Positions 32,767-32,822 of a DNA stretch of 32,822 bases are shown in pieces (position 1 is the first letter of the stretch; every line of letters starts with the position of its first letter). Below the pieces are notes generated by a model, which made no database searches, had not been told where the DNA came from, and worked only from the letters and a program-made list of their open reading frames with translations. The position numbers and the translations under genes were made by a program. Location of the stretch: positions 1 to 32,822 of the forward strand of contig JAUSDQ010000328.1 in the NCBI GenBank assembly GCA_030650525.1, given 5' to 3'. The DNA comes from Sulfuricaulis sp. (GTDB lineage: Bacteria; Pseudomonadota; Gammaproteobacteria; Acidiferrobacterales; Sulfurifustaceae).

Positions 32767-32822
32767 GGCGTGGACTAGGACGAATGGCACTTACTTAAGC
32801 CTAAATGTAGGGCAGACACATC

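Noticed and set aside
30302-32822. Repeats considered as a CRISPR array or insertion sequence
   Set aside because: The repeats are palindromic, of several families and irregularly spaced, with no spacers, cas genes or transposase.

Overview
The window is a chromosome segment of a GC-rich proteobacterium, almost certainly a gammaproteobacterium. The evidence is a BamC lipoprotein next to dapA, a single-chain PurL of about 1,330 residues, a PilT/PilU-type pilus ATPase, and intergenic hairpin repeats of types common in gammaproteobacterial genomes. No rRNA, tRNA, CRISPR array, transposase or phage gene was seen. Coding density is high, and most genes sit in tight, partly overlapping operons.

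Layout. 1-3742 (+): the 3' part of an exported protein of unknown function, a strong terminator, a type IV pilus retraction-type ATPase, a LysR regulator and a small helical protein. 3853-15294 (-): ten genes in one direction. In order of transcription they are a radical SAM enzyme of the AmmeMemoRadiSam set (amrS), a phosphoribosyltransferase, archease and rtcB, then, after a perfect inverted repeat, polX, nicotinamidase, nicotinate phosphoribosyltransferase, a B12-type (class II) ribonucleotide reductase, a PrxQ peroxiredoxin and a PIN-PhoH ATPase. 15372-16719 (+): the other two AmmeMemoRadiSam genes, amrB and amrA, divergent from amrS. 17081-19417 (+): a second phosphoribosyltransferase, an alpha/beta hydrolase and an aminoglycoside-phosphotransferase-like kinase, all overlapping. 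19646-20644 (-): a divergent PRPP synthetase. 20778-21979 (+): three small stress-type or unknown proteins. 22053-23138 (-): a galT-family gene. 23296-30298 (+): dapA, bamC, an MBL-fold hydrolase and purL. 30299-32822: repeats surrounding three AT-richer genes of unknown function and a VOC-family protein.

How the genes may work together. The middle of the window (about 5.8-20.7 kb) is unusually rich in genes that make or use PRPP and NAD, repair RNA or DNA, and make deoxynucleotides without oxygen. The set (class II RNR, nicotinate phosphoribosyltransferase, phosphoribosyltransferase plus alpha/beta hydrolase, APH-like kinase) resembles gene families in the Mycobacterium tuberculosis DosR dormancy regulon. 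An FNR/ANR-like palindrome lies in the divergent promoter next to the PRPP synthetase. My main hypothesis is a low-oxygen or stasis 'nucleotide, NAD and RNA maintenance' island that also contains the AmmeMemoRadiSam triad. This is inference from gene content and one candidate operator site.

The intergenic regions hold several families of short palindromic repeats, called A to E here. Two A copies lie within or between parts of other repeats, and one pair of composite repeats in opposite orientation brackets the 30.4-32.8 kb accessory segment.
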